A DNA stretch of 8,084 nt from Pseudomonadota bacterium (GTDB lineage: Bacteria > Pseudomonadota > Alphaproteobacteria > Caulobacterales > Caulobacteraceae), in contig JAEXJH010000227.1 of NCBI GenBank assembly GCA_023445955.1, forward strand, positions 1-8,084, read 5' to 3'. The position numbers were made by a program, and so were the translations under genes. How positions within the stretch are numbered: the stretch's first letter is position 1; each line of letters opens with the position of its first letter. Below are positions 5,861-8,084 of this stretch, piece by piece. Under the pieces are notes generated by a model. That model ran no database searches and was not told the DNA's origin. It saw nothing but the letters and a program-made list of their open reading frames with translations.

Positions 5861-6601
5861 ATGAAGCCTGTCATCATCTTCCAGCCCGGCATGGTCGGCG
5901 ACCTGTTCTTCATCCAGAAGATCGTCAAGACCTATGCGCAAGACGGCCGCCGCGTGATCCTGCCGGTGCTGGCCAAGCACCGCTGGGTCTACGATACGCT
6001 GGTCCTGCCGCCCCATGTCGAGATCCCGATCCTCGACAACGAGGCCTTCGACTTCCGCGACGAAGTCATGTTCCTGCACGACAAGATCGCCCGCAGTCCG
6101 ATCGAGGGACCCAACTACACCTATCTGTCGCTGTTCTTTTCGTGGCGGTACGCGCCCGAGCAGACCATGGACCTGAAGTACGAGATCGCCGGCGTGGCGA
6201 TGGACGACTGGGCCGACCATGTCGAGCTGCGCCGCGACCGCGAGAAGGAAGAACGCCTGTTCCGCGAGCTGGGCCTGGACGACGGCGTGCCCTACGCCCT
6301 GATCAACGAGACCTGCAGCAACCGCACCATCCCCTTCCCGCACCGCGCGCCCGAGAAAGAGGTGCGCCTGCGGTTCGTCGAGGGCTACAGCCTGGTCGAC
6401 TGGAGCACGGTGATCGAGCGGGCGGCGCGGATCGCCTCGGTCGACACCTCGCTGGTGCTGCTGGTCGAGATCCTGAAGATCCGCGGCGTGCCGCTGCACG
6501 TGGTGTCGCGTTACGAGCCGCCCAGCTTCCGTGAACTGATCAATGTGCTGAAGCTGGAGTGGCTGTTCTACTTCCAGGCCGAGCATCTGGCCTACGCCTG
6601 A
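5861..6601 (+). CDS. Uncharacterised protein, possibly glycosyltransferase-related (GT-B/GT9-like)
   Basis: I do not recognise this 246-residue protein as a named family. It opens MKPVIIFQPGMVGDLFFIQK, a strand, a glycine turn and a helix like the N-terminus of GT-B enzymes such as heptosyltransferases. Near the C-terminus, ARIASVDTSLVLLVEIL (Asp195) resembles the donor-site signature of glycosyltransferase family 9 (NDTG/VDTS followed by a Leu/Ala-rich helix). It is shorter than GT9 enzymes, which usually exceed 300 residues, and many aromatic and charged residues lie between these parts. No signal peptide or membrane segment is seen, so it is likely cytosolic. It begins 26 bp after the crotonase stop with only a weak GGCGAG ahead, so it could be the last gene of the operon or have its own control. 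Two GANTC sites lie in that gap. It could equally be a conserved protein of other function. Confidence 0.75.
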   Translation: MKPVIIFQPGMVGDLFFIQKIVKTYAQDGRRVILPVLAKHRWVYDTLVLPPHVEIPILDNEAFDFRDEVMFLHDKIARSPIEGPNYTYLSLFFSWRYAPEQTMDLKYEIAGVAMDDWADHVELRRDREKEERLFRELGLDDGVPYALINETCSNRTIPFPHRAPEKEVRLRFVEGYSLVDWSTVIERAARIASVDTSLVLLVEILKIRGVPLHVVSRYEPPSFRELINVLKLEWLFYFQAEHLAYA

Positions 6602-6613
6602 TTTAGGCTTAGG
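6591..6613. other. Imperfect hairpin between convergent genes
   Basis: CCTA-c-GCCT, loop GATTT, AGGC-t-TAGG forms eight base pairs with one mismatch across the two convergent stop codons (6599-6601 and 6609-6611). No T tract follows on either strand, so it is not a standard intrinsic terminator. It might slow polymerase from both sides. Confidence 0.3.
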
Positions 6614-6980
6614 CTTGGGCATCATCCAGCCAGCTGCGCACGACCATCGGGCCGAAGAAGAAGCCGATGCCGCAGAAGTCGGCGACCACGTCGAAGACGT
6701 CGGCATCGCGGCCGATGATCGGCAGGCCCTGCAGGATCTCGATCGCCACGCCAAAGCCCAGCAGCACCGCGCCGATCTTCCAGAACCGGCTCCTGGGCAG
6801 GGCCAGCGTGGCCAGGAAGGTCAGGCCGTAGAAGACGATGAAGTGCTTGGCCTTGTCCCACGGGATCAGGCCCTTGGTGTCGTCCCCCGGCGCCAGGGCG
6901 GCGTAGAGCGTGAACGCCACGGCGGCGACGAACACGGCCAGGCCCAGGCGGTTGATCTTGCGGGGGATGAGCAGGGACAT
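6609..6980 (-). CDS. VanZ-like small membrane protein
   Basis: This 123-residue protein has about four predicted membrane segments: 12-31, 45-61, 67-86 and 95-115. Its conserved polar residues fit VanZ-like proteins: DKAKHFIVFY (42-51), the membrane-embedded E81xxQ84 and R91DADVFDVVAD (91-101). VanZ itself confers low-level teicoplanin resistance, but most stand-alone VanZ-like proteins have no known function, so no antibiotic role is inferred. The ATG at 6980 has AGGA 4 nt upstream (6985-6988). Two in-frame TAA stops end the gene. It lies downstream of serA on the same strand, only about 15 bp beyond the serA terminator, and converges on the unknown gene with 7 bp between stops. Confidence 0.85.
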   Translation of the reverse strand: MSLLIPRKINRLGLAVFVAAVAFTLYAALAPGDDTKGLIPWDKAKHFIVFYGLTFLATLALPRSRFWKIGAVLLGFGVAIEILQGLPIIGRDADVFDVVADFCGIGFFFGPMVVRSWLDDAQA

Positions 6981-6994
6981 GGGATCCTGACAGG

Positions 6995-7030
6995 AAAAAG
7001 GGGAGCGCCGGCGGACCGGCGGCTCCCCTT
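6995..7030 (-). terminator. Intrinsic terminator of serA
   Basis: On the minus strand a 9-bp outer stem (AAGGGGAGC with GCTCCCCTT) and a 5-bp inner stem (GCCGG with CCGGC), separated by a one-base bulge and closed by a 4-base loop, are followed by a run of five T. It lies 47 bp after the serA stop. The plus strand has AC rather than T after the stem, so it acts for serA only. It sits directly before the VanZ-like gene's ribosome binding site. Confidence 0.85.
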
Positions 7031-7076
7031 ACATGCACGAGATGACAGCGACTTCCAGGCGAAGCCGCCGTCGGCC

Positions 7077-8084
7077 TTAGAACGTCAGCGCGCGCGCTTC
7101 CTTCACGTGCGGCAGCGACTGGATCTTGGCCAGCAGCTCGGCGGCCGGGGCCTGGTCGACGCCGACCAGCGCGATGGCGTCCGCGTCGGCCGACAGGCGG
7201 CCCAGGTTGAAGGTGGCGATGTTGACGCCCGCCTCGCCCAGCAGCATGCCCAGCGCGCCGATGAAGCCCGGCTTGTCCTGGTTGTTGATGTAGAGCATGG
7301 CCGGCGAGAAGGCCGCGTCCAGCTCCATGCCCTTGACCTCGACGACGCGCGGAGCGCCGGCGATCACCGTGCCAGCGAAGGCGCGCTTGCCCTTTTCGGT
7401 GGTGATAGTCACGCGCATCAGGCTGTCATAGGTGGGGCTGACTTCCTGGCGGCTCTCCGAGACGGTGATGCCGCGCTCCTTGGCGATGGCCGGAGCCGAG
7501 ACCATGTTGATCTCGGCCAGCATCGGCTTCAGCACGCCGGCCAGGGCGGCCGAGGTCATCGGCTTGACGTTGAGGTTCGACACCTCGCCCTCGAAGGCGA
7601 TGTCGATGGCGGTGATGCCGAAGTCGACCATCTGGCCGGCCAGGGCGCCGATCTTCTCGGCCAGGGCCACGAACGGCTTCAGCTTGGGGGCTTCTTCCGC
7701 GGTGATCGACGGGCTGTTGAGGGCGTTGGTGACCGCGCCGGTCAGCAGGTAGTCGCTGACCTGCTCGGCGACCTGCAGGGCCACGTTCTCCTGGGCTTCC
7801 GAGGTGCTGGCGCCCAGGTGCGGTGTGGCGACGACCTTGTCCGAACCGAACAGCGGGTTTTCCTTGGCCGGCTCGGTGACGAAGACGTCGAAGCCGGCGC
7901 CGCCGACATGGCCGCTGTCGAGCAGCGTGCGCAGGGCGACTTCATCGACCAGGCCGCCACGGGCGCAGTTGTCAATCAGCACGCCCTTCTTGGTCTTGGC
8001 CAGGTTCTCGGCCGACAGGATGTTGCGGGTCTTGTCGGTCAGCGGGGTGTGCAGGGTGATGACGTCGGCGCGGGCCAGCAGGTC
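7077..8084 (-). CDS. serA: D-3-phosphoglycerate dehydrogenase (3' part, runs off right edge)
   Basis: The last 335 residues are visible, open in frame to the edge. The enzyme oxidises 3-phosphoglycerate with NAD+ in the first step of serine synthesis. The fragment begins in the nucleotide-binding domain (ITLHTPLTDKTRNIL). The catalytic triad can be placed at Arg42 (NCARGGLVDE), Glu71 (FDVFVTEP) and His89 (VATPHLGAST) of the fragment. After the return to the substrate domain (about 105-135) come an ASB-like intervening domain (about 139-256; SNLNVKP, PTYDSLMRVTI) and a C-terminal ACT domain (about 262-335; MLYINNQDKPGFIGALGMLL). This is the long form of the enzyme, usually about 525 residues, in which serine binding at the ACT domain can give feedback inhibition. 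The GTG at 7982 is not the start, since conserved sequence continues upstream. The gene ends at a strong terminator. Confidence 0.95.
   Translation of the reverse strand, partial: DLLARADVITLHTPLTDKTRNILSAENLAKTKKGVLIDNCARGGLVDEVALRTLLDSGHVGGAGFDVFVTEPAKENPLFGSDKVVATPHLGASTSEAQENVALQVAEQVSDYLLTGAVTNALNSPSITAEEAPKLKPFVALAEKIGALAGQMVDFGITAIDIAFEGEVSNLNVKPMTSAALAGVLKPMLAEINMVSAPAIAKERGITVSESRQEVSPTYDSLMRVTITTEKGKRAFAGTVIAGAPRVVEVKGMELDAAFSPAMLYINNQDKPGFIGALGMLLGEAGVNIATFNLGRLSADADAIALVGVDQAPAAELLAKIQSLPHVKEARALTF

Noticed and set aside
7982..8084. GTG at 7982 as a start, implying a truncated serA
   Set aside because: The frame stays open to the right edge and the upstream residues continue the conserved nucleotide-binding domain, so the gene is simply cut by the window.
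1..8084. Mobile element, CRISPR, tRNA or rRNA
   Set aside because: No transposase, integrase, spaced repeats, cloverleaf or rRNA-like sequence was seen, and coding style appears uniform throughout.

Overview
The window is high-GC, densely coded bacterial DNA. It looks like an alphaproteobacterium close to Caulobacter or Phenylobacterium. The grounds are an imuA-imuB mutasome operon behind a direct-repeat LexA box (GTTC-N7-GTTC), a promoter that fits the Caulobacter housekeeping consensus (TTGACGS-N10-14-GCTANAWC), and protein sequences typical of that group. The assignment rests on motifs only; no search was run.

Left part (1-1254, minus strand): the 5' end of imuB runs off the left edge, and the complete imuA lies upstream of it. 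The two genes overlap by 86 bp. They encode accessory proteins of SOS error-prone repair that work with DnaE2, which is probably beyond the edge. The imuA promoter and LexA box lie in the 99-bp divergent gap at 1203-1301.

Middle part (1302-6601, plus strand): four tightly spaced genes that read as one operon. They are a single-chain biotin-dependent acyl-CoA carboxylase (biotin carboxylase, biotin carrier and carboxyltransferase in one 1054-residue protein, like the long-chain acyl-CoA carboxylases), an AAG/MPG-type 3-methyladenine DNA glycosylase joined to it by a GTGA stop/start overlap, a crotonase-fold protein lacking one of the two classical hydratase glutamates, and a 246-residue unrecognised protein with glycosyltransferase-like features. 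The carboxylase and crotonase suggest acyl-CoA metabolism. The DNA glycosylase between them is functionally out of place, but it is next door to a second DNA-damage locus.

Right part (6609-8084, minus strand): the 3' two thirds of serA (phosphoglycerate dehydrogenase, with ASB-like and ACT domains) enters from the right edge and ends at a strong intrinsic terminator. A small VanZ-like membrane protein gene starts only about 15 bp beyond that terminator. It runs convergently into the plus-strand operon, with 7 bp between the two stop codons.

No clearly new system is visible. The most notable non-coding pattern is the distribution of GANTC, the CcrM methylation motif in this group. By eye there are seven sites in 8 kb, and six of them sit at gene starts: four around the imuA promoter and 5' end, and two in a 26-bp gap before the unknown gene. 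No tRNA, rRNA, CRISPR array, insertion sequence or prophage gene was seen, and no stretch longer than 300 bp lacks a gene.
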